Positions 9,352 to 16,738 of a stretch of DNA of 64,000 bases are shown here, piece after piece. The notes beneath the pieces are model-generated. The model did no database searches. It was not told where the DNA came from and saw nothing but the letters and a program-made list of their open reading frames with translations. A program made the translations under genes and the position numbers. Each line of letters begins with the position of its first letter. Positions within the stretch are counted from its first letter, which is position 1. The stretch comes from CATOSP01 sp965216155 (GTDB taxonomy: Bacteria > Chloroflexota > Dehalococcoidia > Lucifugimonadales > UBA3495): the NCBI GenBank assembly GCA_965216155.1, contig CBDCFD010000007.1, forward strand, positions 1,612,001 to 1,676,000. The letters are read 5' to 3'.

Positions 9352-10071
9352 GTGTCCGCTTTCGAGACTATCCTTTTATCCAAAGAGGACGGAGTGGCCC
9401 GTATCTCTTTGAATCGTCCCAACGTCTTAAACGCCTACAACATGCAGATGAGGGACGACTTCTCCGAGGCACTGTTTGCGGTCGAGCAAGACCCGGATGT
9501 CAGGTGCCTGTTGATTACCGGAGAGGGGCGCACTTTCTGCGCCGGGGCCGATCTGTCCGAGTTCGGCACCGCGCCATCCCAGGTGGTGGCGCGGCAGGTG
9601 AGGTGGCAGCGGGATGTGTGGGGACAGTTCCTGCGCTTGACCAAGCCCATCGTTATTGCGGTCCACGGGTTCTGCATCGGCTCGGGCGTCGAGATATGCT
9701 TGCTGGGCGACTTGCGCCTAGCTGGCCAAGGTACTATCTTTGCCTTGCCGGAGACCCAGCTAGGTATGGTCCCGGCGGCGGGCGGGACCCAGACCTTGCC
9801 GAGGAACGCCCACCTGGGCGCCGCTTCAGAGTTGTTGCTCACCGGGCGGCGGTTCGATGCCGCCGAGGCCCTTAAGTACCGCATTGTTACCCGCACCGTA
9901 CCGGATGAAACGTTGGTGGATACTGCCTGGGAGGCAGCCCGAGGACTGGCCGCCGTGGAACCCGTCGTGATGTCGGCCGCCAAGAGGGCGCTTTCAGCCG
10001 GTGCAGACCTGCCTCTCGGAGAGGCATTGAAGTTGGAGACCAGACTTGCCGCCGCGGGAGTGTACCGATGA
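9352..10071 (+). CDS. Enoyl-CoA hydratase/isomerase family protein
   Basis: A 239-residue crotonase with GTG start, slightly shorter than the usual 255-265. It reads like a classic member: ISLNRPNVLNAYNMQM, the oxyanion-hole GEGRTFCAGADLSEF (about 60-74), HGFCIGSGVEICLLGDLRLAG, and ALPETQLGMVPAAGGTQTLPR with the conserved glutamate. The C-terminal trimerisation helices look shortened. Its stop overlaps the start of the acyl-CoA synthetase by 4 bases (ATGA), so the two are translationally coupled. Together they suggest activation and then hydration of an unsaturated or branched acid. Confidence 0.9.
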   Translation: MSAFETILLSKEDGVARISLNRPNVLNAYNMQMRDDFSEALFAVEQDPDVRCLLITGEGRTFCAGADLSEFGTAPSQVVARQVRWQRDVWGQFLRLTKPIVIAVHGFCIGSGVEICLLGDLRLAGQGTIFALPETQLGMVPAAGGTQTLPRNAHLGAASELLLTGRRFDAAEALKYRIVTRTVPDETLVDTAWEAARGLAAVEPVVMSAAKRALSAGADLPLGEALKLETRLAAAGVYR

Positions 10072-11612
10072 ACACCACCGAGTTCTTGATGATTGCGGAG
10101 GCAATAGTCCCTGACCGGGTCGCCATTCACTTCGACGACCGCGAGATCACATACTCGGAGCTACAGGAGAACGTAAACGCGCTGGCTAACGCCTTGGCCG
10201 CGCGGGGAGTGGGCAGCGGTGACCGGGTGGCCATCATGCAGGTCAACACTCCGGAAAACATCGAGCTTTACTTCGCCGCTGCTCAGCTAGACGCGATCTA
10301 CGTCCCGATCAACTTCAGGGCGAGGTCGGAAGAGCTGGGGCAGATGCTCCGGATCGCCCAACCCGCCATGTTGTTCATTGGAGAAAGGTATCTACCTCTG
10401 GTTCCCGCCGAAGGTGACTTGCCTGCGGACCGCGTTGTGGTCCTGGAAGGCGAGGCCAGCGATGGACGCACTAGCTACCGGGAACTGTTGGCGGACGGAA
10501 TTACCGACCAGTTGAATTTCCCGGAAGCGGGCGACGAGGATACCACCGTTATTATGTTCACTGCCGGGACGACAGGCGTGCCCAAGGGCGTCATGCTCAC
10601 CCACGACAGTTTTGCCAGTTATTTGCTGGCGACGGTCACTCCCGCGGACCCGGACGAGGAAGAGACCAACCTTTTGACCGTACCCCTCTACCACATCGCA
10701 GGACTTCAGGCGGCTCTCGCCTCCGTTTACGGCGGGCGCACGTTGGCCGTCATGCGGCAGTTCGACTCAGTGGCCTGGATGGAATTGGTGCAGAAGCAAC
10801 GGGCCAACCGGGCCATGCTGGTGCCAACAATGCTCAAACAGTTAATCGAGCACCCCAGGTTCGGTGATTTTGACCTTTCGTCCCTGGACGTGATCACGTA
10901 CGGCGCGGCCCCAATGCCGGTCGACGTTATCAAGCAAGCGATCCAAAAGTTCCCTATGGCACGTTTCATCAACGCCTTTGGCCAGACTGAGACCGCATCC
11001 ACAATCACCATGCTGCCGCCGGAAGACCACGTGCTGGACGGAGATGACGCAGAGGTAGAAACGAAGCTGAAGAGACTGACTTCCATCGGCAAACCCCTGG
11101 AAGACGTGGAGGTCCGGATCGTAGACGAGGAAGGCAATCCGGTGGCTGTGGGAGAAGTGGGGGAGATTGTGGCGCGAGGCTCCCGGATGATGCAGGGTTA
11201 CTGGCAACAGGAAGACGCAACGAGGGACGCCCTGCGTTCCGGCTGGGTCTACACCGGAGACCTGGGCTATCAAGACGAAGACAACTACATTTTCCTGTCA
11301 GGCCGGGCCAAGGATTTTATAAAACGCGGCGGGGAGATGGTCTCCCCGGAAGAGGTGGAGCAGGTGCTCATGTCCCATCCCAACGTGGATGACGCTGCGG
11401 TTATTGGCGTACCCGATATCGAATGGGGAGAAGAGGTGCGGGCTGTTGTGGTCGGTGGCGCCGGGTCGGTGACCGAGGACGAGTTGATCCAGTATTGTCA
11501 CGAGCGGCTGGCCGGTTTCAAGCGGCCCCGTTCCGTGGTTTTTGTCAACGAGCTTCCCCGGAACGTGATGGGCAAGGTTATGAAACGCGATCTGCGAGAG
11601 CAGTACGGCTAG
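10068..11612 (+). CDS. Acyl-CoA synthetase (AMP-forming, ANL superfamily)
   Basis: Activates a carboxylic acid with ATP and CoA through an acyl-adenylate; 514 residues. Motifs in order: the P-loop-like MFTAGTTGVPKGVMLTH (about 161-177), INAFGQTETAS (A5), SGWVYTGDLGYQDEDNYIFLSGRAKDFIKRGGEMVSPEEVE (A7-A8, about 386-426), and the adenylation lysine in LPRNVMGKVMKRDL near the C-terminus. It overlaps the upstream crotonase by 4 bases. The acyl group (medium-chain, aromatic or cyclohexane-type) cannot be read from sequence. No signal peptide or membrane segment. Confidence 0.93.
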   Translation: MNTTEFLMIAEAIVPDRVAIHFDDREITYSELQENVNALANALAARGVGSGDRVAIMQVNTPENIELYFAAAQLDAIYVPINFRARSEELGQMLRIAQPAMLFIGERYLPLVPAEGDLPADRVVVLEGEASDGRTSYRELLADGITDQLNFPEAGDEDTTVIMFTAGTTGVPKGVMLTHDSFASYLLATVTPADPDEEETNLLTVPLYHIAGLQAALASVYGGRTLAVMRQFDSVAWMELVQKQRANRAMLVPTMLKQLIEHPRFGDFDLSSLDVITYGAAPMPVDVIKQAIQKFPMARFINAFGQTETASTITMLPPEDHVLDGDDAEVETKLKRLTSIGKPLEDVEVRIVDEEGNPVAVGEVGEIVARGSRMMQGYWQQEDATRDALRSGWVYTGDLGYQDEDNYIFLSGRAKDFIKRGGEMVSPEEVEQVLMSHPNVDDAAVIGVPDIEWGEEVRAVVVGGAGSVTEDELIQYCHERLAGFKRPRSVVFVNELPRNVMGKVMKRDLREQYG

Positions 11613-11698
11613 CAAGTCGCCGGTTTTAATGACGGCTTGCCCGGAACACTTGGCCTGGCGCTATTGTGTAGGCTGGTAATTCTAAAGGAGTGGTTTCC

Positions 11699-12622
11699 AT
11701 GAAAGTGGCGGTAATGGGAACAGGCGGCGTGGGTGGCTACTTTGGCGGTCTGCTTGCCCGGGCCGGACACGAGGTTACTTTCATCGCACGCGGCGCGCAT
11801 CTCCAAGCCATCCGGGAGCGGGGGCTACGGGTGGAAAGTGTCAACGACGGCACGTTCACCGTGGCTGGAAACGCGGTGGAGGATGCTTCCGGGGCGGGAG
11901 TCCAAGACTTGGTGCTGTTCACGGTCAAAATGTACCAGAACGCCGCGGCGATCGAGACGGTCCGTCCGATGGTCGGCCCCGAAACGACCGTGCTGACCCT
12001 TCAAAACGGTATCGACAACGGTGATCAGCTCGCCGACGCATTTGGGGAGCCCCGCGTGATGATAGGCTCCGCTTACATGGAGGGACGCATCGCTGGACCA
12101 GGGGTTGTTACCCAGGGAGGGCCCGGACTGGCCGGGTTTGGCGAGATACAGCCAGGGATCACCGAGCGGGGTCAGACGTTGCTAGGTGTATTCCAGGACG
12201 CGAACTGGTGCGTGGACCTCCACGAAAACATGCCTGGAATGCTCTGGAAGAAATTTGCATATATCGCCGGGTCCGCGGCGGTGAACGCAGCCAGCAACAC
12301 GGTCTACGGGGAGATGCGTTCCGTTCCGGAAACGCGGGAACTGATCCGGGCGGCCATTGCGGAAGCCCTGGACGTGGGGAGAGCCAGGGGATCCCCCATC
12401 ATGGAGGACTCCCTGGAATGGGCGATGACCTCCTTGGACGGGTTCCCAGCCCAGGGGAGGGCGTCCCTGGCGAAAGATTTTACCGATGGACGCCCTGTGG
12501 AACTGGAGGGACTGACCGGGACGCTCGTGCGTATGGCCAGGGAGCAAGGTGTCCCGACCCCGGTCAACGACTCCCTTTACGCCATCCTCAAGCCCTGGGC
12601 AACGCGGTTGGGCCAATCCTGA
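11699..12622 (+). CDS. panE: 2-dehydropantoate 2-reductase (ketopantoate reductase) family protein
   Basis: Reduces ketopantoate to pantoate with NADPH in pantothenate/CoA synthesis, or acts on a related 2-oxo acid. This 307-residue protein begins MKVAVMGTGGVGGYFGGLLARAGHEVTFIARG, a textbook Rossmann glycine motif. Further matches are VKMYQNAAAIETVRPM, TLQNGIDNGDQL, and the C-terminal WKKFAYIAGSAAVNAASN with the conserved lysine. The ATG at 11699 is chosen because AAAGGAG lies 8 bases upstream. Several paralogues often occur in these genomes, so true PanE function is likely but not proven. Confidence 0.88.
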   Translation: MKVAVMGTGGVGGYFGGLLARAGHEVTFIARGAHLQAIRERGLRVESVNDGTFTVAGNAVEDASGAGVQDLVLFTVKMYQNAAAIETVRPMVGPETTVLTLQNGIDNGDQLADAFGEPRVMIGSAYMEGRIAGPGVVTQGGPGLAGFGEIQPGITERGQTLLGVFQDANWCVDLHENMPGMLWKKFAYIAGSAAVNAASNTVYGEMRSVPETRELIRAAIAEALDVGRARGSPIMEDSLEWAMTSLDGFPAQGRASLAKDFTDGRPVELEGLTGTLVRMAREQGVPTPVNDSLYAILKPWATRLGQS

Positions 12623-12635
12623 GGACCGCCGGTCT

Positions 12636-13388
12636 CTAGAATAGCTCAGTCGGAACGGCTACGCCGTCGAAATCTCCCTCACCCAATGGGTCCTCCGGCG
12701 CAATGCCGCCGATGGACATATACTCATAGAGTTGCTTCAGGTGATGCACTGAATGCCCAAGCGCCAAGTCTATTAACTCTTGGGCTGTTTTGTTGCCCAT
12801 GTAGGAGTCTAGCATCTTGTCCAAGATGAACTCGGTCTCGCCGGTGAGTGCAGCTTTGACCCTGCGAAGCACGTCCTCCCCGTATCGGGCGATCTCCTCG
12901 AAACCTACCTCGCCGAGCACCACTTTCACGTCCCTTCCTCTGTCCTCACTGGAATACATGCCGGTCTGGTAGGCGTTTAGCGCCCGGTCGGGCCGGTCCA
13001 TGATGTGGAATGTAAAGGTCTGGAGGTTACGGCTCCGCTCCGGCGATTCCCATTCAAGGAAGCTCGGCGGCAACTGGCGCACGGCCCGGCAGGCGGCGAC
13101 CAGCACCGTCTCGTATTTTTCGACCATCATGGCGGGGGTCGCCACTGGCACGTCGCCGCTGAGGTCGAAAAGGCGGGCCAACTCCTTGGCGTTGAATCCG
13201 ATAACCACTTCGTTACCCCAGATGGTAACTGGCACCACTTTCAGACCCCGGTCCAACAACTCCTGCATGGAAGCGGGGTCATGCTCTACGTCGCCCTCTT
13301 CAAAGTCGATGTTACGTGACGAAAGAAAATCTTTCGTTCTACCGCAGGTGAATCAACCAGGGCGGAAGTAAACTTTTGGCTTGGGCAC
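12636..13388 (-). CDS. Glutaredoxin-DinB fusion, candidate selenoprotein (in-frame TGA at redox Cys)
   Basis: The frame opens at GTG 13388 with GGAGG 8 bases upstream. It reads VPKPKVYFRPG, then TGA (13353-13355), then FTCGRTKDFLSSRNIDFEE, and continues open to 12636: 250 codons including the TGA. Residues 1-about 80 are glutaredoxin-like, with the cis-proline loop at VVPVTIW. The TGA replaces exactly the first cysteine of the CxxC redox motif, giving UxxC. Residues about 95-250 form a DinB-like four-helix domain with the metal histidine pattern ALGHSVHHLKQ. A hairpin follows the TGA at 13319-13337. The only ATG-type start downstream of the TGA would delete the redox centre. The alternative is a nonsense mutation or sequencing error. 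Insertion of selenocysteine is inference; selA, selB, selC and selD are not in this window. Confidence 0.75.
13313..13346 (-). promoter_or_regulatory. SECIS-like hairpin downstream of the in-frame TGA
   Basis: On the mRNA strand a perfect 7-bp stem ACGAAAG/CUUUCGU encloses AUUUU (13319-13337). A lower stem UGCG/CGUA (13343-13346 with 13313-13316) lies across a small internal loop. If the closing G-C pair opens, the apical loop starts with G, 21 bases after the UGA. This is inside the 16-37 base spacing described for bacterial SECIS elements. Not proven; a 7-bp stem can arise by chance. Confidence 0.5.
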
Positions 13389-13430
13389 TTCTCTCACCTC
13401 CAATCTGTCCAGCAGTATACACGACCCGGC

Positions 13431-14318
13431 CTACTGACGGCTGGCGGGCCGCCGGATCACGGCAATTACCTTGGTGAGCTCACCTTCTTCAGGGACCGAG
13501 GCCACTACGCGGATTATGTTGGGACCGGTCAAAAGGGCGACCTTGGTCTCAAAGATTCCCAGGAGCGGGTCCACGGAAATCTGGACACCATTGACCGTCA
13601 CTTCGGCGTTGGGAGTCGTCCTGCCCGCCAGGCGTACGCTCCTGTCCTGGGTCACGCTCTGGTCCGCCGGTTCCGCGACCAGCAGCACGAACGGCTGAGG
13701 AGGCAATGCGAGGGAGGTAACGGTCAGTTCCGACGATGCCTGGTTCCCATTCCGGCTGATGGCCACGACTCGGATGATGTTGGGACCTGGTGAAAGGAAC
13801 GCCTCTGCTTGGAATCGGCCATCGCGGTCTACGGTGACTATCCTGCCGTTGAGAGTCACCGTTGAGTCGGCATCCGTTAGCCCGACGACGACTACCGCGT
13901 CGCTGGGGACCTCGCTTCCCGTTACCGGGTGCCAGACCCGTAGTAGGACGCCAGGGCCCGGCGTCGGAGTCACCCGCGGCTCAGGGGTTGGAGTAGGACT
14001 TGGTGTCGGGGTCGGAGGTGGGGTATTGGCCGGTGTTGGCGATGGTTCTGGTGTGGGCGTAGGAGTAGGCGCCGGAGTGCGCGTGGGGGTAGGGTCCGGA
14101 GCCGGCTCCGGTGTCGGGGCCGGTACTGGCGTGCTGGTGGGTGTTGGCGTGGCCGTGGGCACCGGAGTATGGGAGGCCGGCGGCGTGCCCGGGGGCGTCG
14201 TGGGAAGGATGCTCCCGGGACGGGGAGCCGCCTCGAAACATGCCGCGATCAGCGGAAGCAATACGGTGAGCCCGATTAGGGACCAGACCCGGAGCTTAGA
14301 TTGCGATGCTACGCGCAC
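13431..14318 (-). CDS. Secreted lipoprotein with Pro/Thr-rich stalk and two glucodextranase-B-like domains
   Basis: Residues 1-27 form a lipoprotein signal peptide ending in the lipobox LIAAC. Residues about 30-125 are a low-complexity stalk of TPTPTP/PAPTPEP repeats. Then come two Ig-like repeats of the glucodextranase domain B type, each reading STVTLNGRIVTVDRDGRF...PGPNIIRVVA or AEVTVNGVQISVDPLLGIF...TGPNIIRVVA. The architecture suggests a lipid-anchored protein holding adhesive beta-sandwich domains off the membrane. No catalytic domain is seen. The stalk DNA is a degenerate short repeat and may vary in length between strains. The exact partner is unknown. Confidence 0.82.
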   Translation of the reverse strand: MRVASQSKLRVWSLIGLTVLLPLIAACFEAAPRPGSILPTTPPGTPPASHTPVPTATPTPTSTPVPAPTPEPAPDPTPTRTPAPTPTPTPEPSPTPANTPPPTPTPSPTPTPEPRVTPTPGPGVLLRVWHPVTGSEVPSDAVVVVGLTDADSTVTLNGRIVTVDRDGRFQAEAFLSPGPNIIRVVAISRNGNQASSELTVTSLALPPQPFVLLVAEPADQSVTQDRSVRLAGRTTPNAEVTVNGVQISVDPLLGIFETKVALLTGPNIIRVVASVPEEGELTKVIAVIRRPASRQ

Positions 14319-14596
14319 GGAATTACTCGGCGCTCAGCCATTGAGGTACATAGGTGTTTGGAATTCTGACACATTCCTGTTTACGAATGAATTGGGTGGC
14401 TTGGATTGGAGGACTGTGTTACGGACCACGAGGGTCGAGGAATAGCATTTCTGCTCGTGTAATTCTAGCACCCCGCTGTTGGCCCTGTCCGGTAAGGCTG
14501 ACGGCGCGGTCGTCAACCGATTGACAGCCCACTGCCGTAGCCCCAAGATGGTGGCCGGACTTTCAATGATCCGCCGCTCGCCCCGGAGGTCTAACG

Positions 14597-15226
14597 TTGC
14601 CACTCGAATACGTCATTTGGTCCGTCGTCGCAATCGTGGGATATCTGCTCGGCTCGTTTCCGACAGCCTACGTTCTTGTCAAACGATTTGCCAACAAGAA
14701 CGTGCTAGATTGGGGGTCCGGAAACGTTGGCACGCTTAACGTACACCGCGCCACCAACTCCAAGAAGCTCACCGTAGCCGCGCTCCTAGGGGACATGATT
14801 AAGTCGGCGTTGGCGATCGTGGCGGGCGTGCTTCTATCTAGAACGGCGGGACTTGACGAGCGTATTGGCGGCTCAGTGGCAGGGATAGCCGCCGTGCTGG
14901 GGCACAACTATTCGATCTACCTGAAGTTTAGGGGAGGCAAGGGTTTAGCTTGCGCCGCTGTGCTGGGGTTCTATCTAGCCCCGCCTATCGTAGGTGTGTG
15001 GTGCTTGACCTACCTTGCCGCTGTGGCCCTTACGCGGATACTGGTGGTGGGTCAAATGCTTGCGACCGCAGTACTGCCGATTGCGGCTTACTTCTTCTTC
15101 CCGGAGGCGTTGGTCCCGAGCTATTTCATTACGGCCCTGGTATTGGTGCGCCACGCTCCTAGGATCAAGAAGGTGCTGAACGGAACGGAACCCAAGATGT
15201 ACTACAAGGTCCGGGACCCCGGTTAA
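14597..15226 (+). CDS. plsY: Glycerol-3-phosphate acyltransferase PlsY
   Basis: Transfers an acyl group from acyl-phosphate to glycerol 3-phosphate, the first step of phospholipid synthesis in bacteria; integral membrane protein. The 209 residues hold about five hydrophobic segments. The PlsY motifs are GYLLGSFPTAYVL, SGNVGTLNVHR (usually GSGNxGATNxxR), GDMIKS, and GHNYSIYLKFRGGKGLA. The start is TTG at 14597 with GGAGGT upstream. There are no clear operon partners; it is divergent from the lipoprotein gene. An acyl-phosphate donor enzyme (PlsX) is not in the window. Confidence 0.93.
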   Translation: MPLEYVIWSVVAIVGYLLGSFPTAYVLVKRFANKNVLDWGSGNVGTLNVHRATNSKKLTVAALLGDMIKSALAIVAGVLLSRTAGLDERIGGSVAGIAAVLGHNYSIYLKFRGGKGLACAAVLGFYLAPPIVGVWCLTYLAAVALTRILVVGQMLATAVLPIAAYFFFPEALVPSYFITALVLVRHAPRIKKVLNGTEPKMYYKVRDPG

Positions 15227-15270
15227 CGCCGCCCCGCGTGATTCATACCCATCTTCACCCGAAACCTCAA

Positions 15271-15300
15271 CGGGCCTCCAAGCATACGCAAGGAGGCCCG
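15271..15300. terminator. Hairpin between convergent genes
   Basis: A 9-bp perfect stem CGGGCCTCC/GGAGGCCCG with a 12-nt loop lies between the convergent plsY and TPP-enzyme genes. No T tract follows on either strand, so it is only a possible bidirectional terminator. Confidence 0.45.
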
Positions 15301-15360
15301 CTTAGCGTCCTGATGCGGGCACTCCGGGAAATGCCCAATGTGGGTTGATCTGGTTTAGGT

Positions 15361-15948
15361 TTAGTCTGAGACCCCCAACTCTTTGCGCAGGGCGTTGATG
15401 GTCTCGGCCCGGCCACGAGTAGGAACACGCTGGCGCATTCCTATAGGCTCGTTTTCGACCTCGGGCACCACCTTCATCGCGATGAACACAGGCCCGGACT
15501 CGCTCATGATCTTTGCGACGTTGTTGGTAAAGTCTTCCAGGTTATCGAAGGAGTAAGCGGCAACGTATCCCGCTTCTTTCGCCATCCCAGCGTAGTTGAT
15601 TTCCTGGGCGTTGGGCACCGGCTGGCCGCCGGTGGTGGCGTAGCACTCGTTGTCCATCAGGAAGTGGTAGAAGTTCTTGGGCTTTTTGCCAGCGATCGTG
15701 GCGATAATACCCATATTCATCAGAAGCGCGCCTTCGGAGTCGAAGAGCACGACCTTCTCGTCTGGCTGCGCCAGCGCGAGCCCAAGGGCTGCTGACGTGG
15801 TCTGACCCATTGCGCCCCCGAGAGACAAGTCTCGGGCTTCATTTTGGCTTACGTCCCGCCAGTGGCGGCCTGACGTCCCGGTTGCGATAACGATAGACTT
15901 TTCGCGGTATGGCTCGAATGCCTGGAACATATCCTCCGCGTTAAACAC
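15361..15948 (-). CDS. TPP-dependent decarboxylase, beta-like subunit (ComE/sulfopyruvate decarboxylase type)
   Basis: This 195-residue thiamine-pyrophosphate binding half-protein resembles the C-terminal domain of the acetolactate synthase superfamily. The TPP/Mg motif is degenerate but recognisable: LGGAMGQTTSAALGLALAQPDEKVVLFDSEGALLMNMGIIATIAG, with D-S-E-G in place of GDG. It then reads NFYHFLMDNECYATTGGQPVP. It lies 71 bases downstream of the gene for the pyrimidine-binding half, so the two form one heteromeric enzyme of the sulfopyruvate or phosphonopyruvate decarboxylase type. The natural substrate is unknown. The same strand continues upstream with a CoA-transferase and a crotonase. 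Confidence 0.82.
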   Translation of the reverse strand: MFNAEDMFQAFEPYREKSIVIATGTSGRHWRDVSQNEARDLSLGGAMGQTTSAALGLALAQPDEKVVLFDSEGALLMNMGIIATIAGKKPKNFYHFLMDNECYATTGGQPVPNAQEINYAGMAKEAGYVAAYSFDNLEDFTNNVAKIMSESGPVFIAMKVVPEVENEPIGMRQRVPTRGRAETINALRKELGVSD

Positions 15949-16019
15949 CAGCTACCTCCAGTTCAAATCTCTTGTTTAGGCTTGCTCGTCTAGGTCTGTT
16001 GACTACCCGGGTAGGACAC

Positions 16020-16538
16020 TTAGCGGTTGAAGCCGTGGTACTCGTCACCGATCAAGACTGCCACGGGCCGCTTGTCCTTCTTGGCTTCCTCGAAAGCGAT
16101 GGAGATGCGCGGGGCGTCCTCGTCGTGCTCGACCAGGTAATAGTTAACCCCCATGGCGTTGAGGAAGGGTTCGGTGTACTTAGCTGCCGAGTCGCTGATG
16201 ACCCCGCGCCTAGTCCAGCCCCGGTAACCTATAACCATCACCAGGGGGAAACCGGAGTCCAAGGCCATGCCGCGGATTGAGTCGCCTGATTCCATCATTC
16301 CAGTGTTTTGGACCAAGACGACCGGGGTCTTTCCTCCGACCAGCAGACCAAGCGCGATGGCGAAGGTCTCTCCTTCCCTGGAGGCCGGAACGACATCCAA
16401 CCACGGCTGGTCCTTCATCAGCTCGTAGAGGTAGTTGGTCTCGCTGTCAGGTATCGTGACTACGTGGGTCACGCCGTTCTTCTGGAACTCTTCGACCATA
16501 GTCTCGGGTCGCAGGAGTGCAGCCTGTTGATGAACCAT
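16020..16538 (-). CDS. TPP-dependent decarboxylase, alpha-like subunit (ComD type)
   Basis: This 172-residue pyrimidine-binding half of a split TPP enzyme begins MVHQQAALLRPETMVEEFQKNGVTHVVTIPDSETNYLYELM. The activating glutamate is in SREGETFAIALGLLVGGKTPVVLVQNTGMMESGDSI, the classic position. The ATG at 16538 is preferred because AGGAGA lies 9 bases upstream; an earlier in-frame start at 16742 would overlap the preceding gene. It pairs with the beta-like subunit just downstream. Its role in the neighbouring acyl-CoA pathway is inferred from proximity only. Confidence 0.83.
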   Translation of the reverse strand: MVHQQAALLRPETMVEEFQKNGVTHVVTIPDSETNYLYELMKDQPWLDVVPASREGETFAIALGLLVGGKTPVVLVQNTGMMESGDSIRGMALDSGFPLVMVIGYRGWTRRGVISDSAAKYTEPFLNAMGVNYYLVEHDEDAPRISIAFEEAKKDKRPVAVLIGDEYHGFNR

Positions 16539-16738
16539 AAATTGTCTCTCCTGTGGTTTAGTTGATGGACGCTCGGCGCGGCTGGCCCGCAGCCTGCGAT
16601 GTCCATCCCGAGCGCCTGTAGCGTCCTCATTATAGTTACCGATATACCGCGGGTCAATTTGCGGATTCCAGTACAACGGCCAGAGCCGCGCCAACTCCAG
16701 GTGGCCCGGCTCCAGTGGTGTAGTGCGGCCCGTTTGGG

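Noticed and set aside
13980..14200. CRISPR-like or tandem DNA repeat
   Set aside because: The pattern is a degenerate Pro/Thr codon repeat of a lipoprotein stalk, without spacers.
13431..14318. Plus-strand Gly/Val-rich frame over the lipoprotein stalk
   Set aside because: Antisense reading of the Pro/Thr repeat; the minus-strand product has a signal peptide and recognisable domains.
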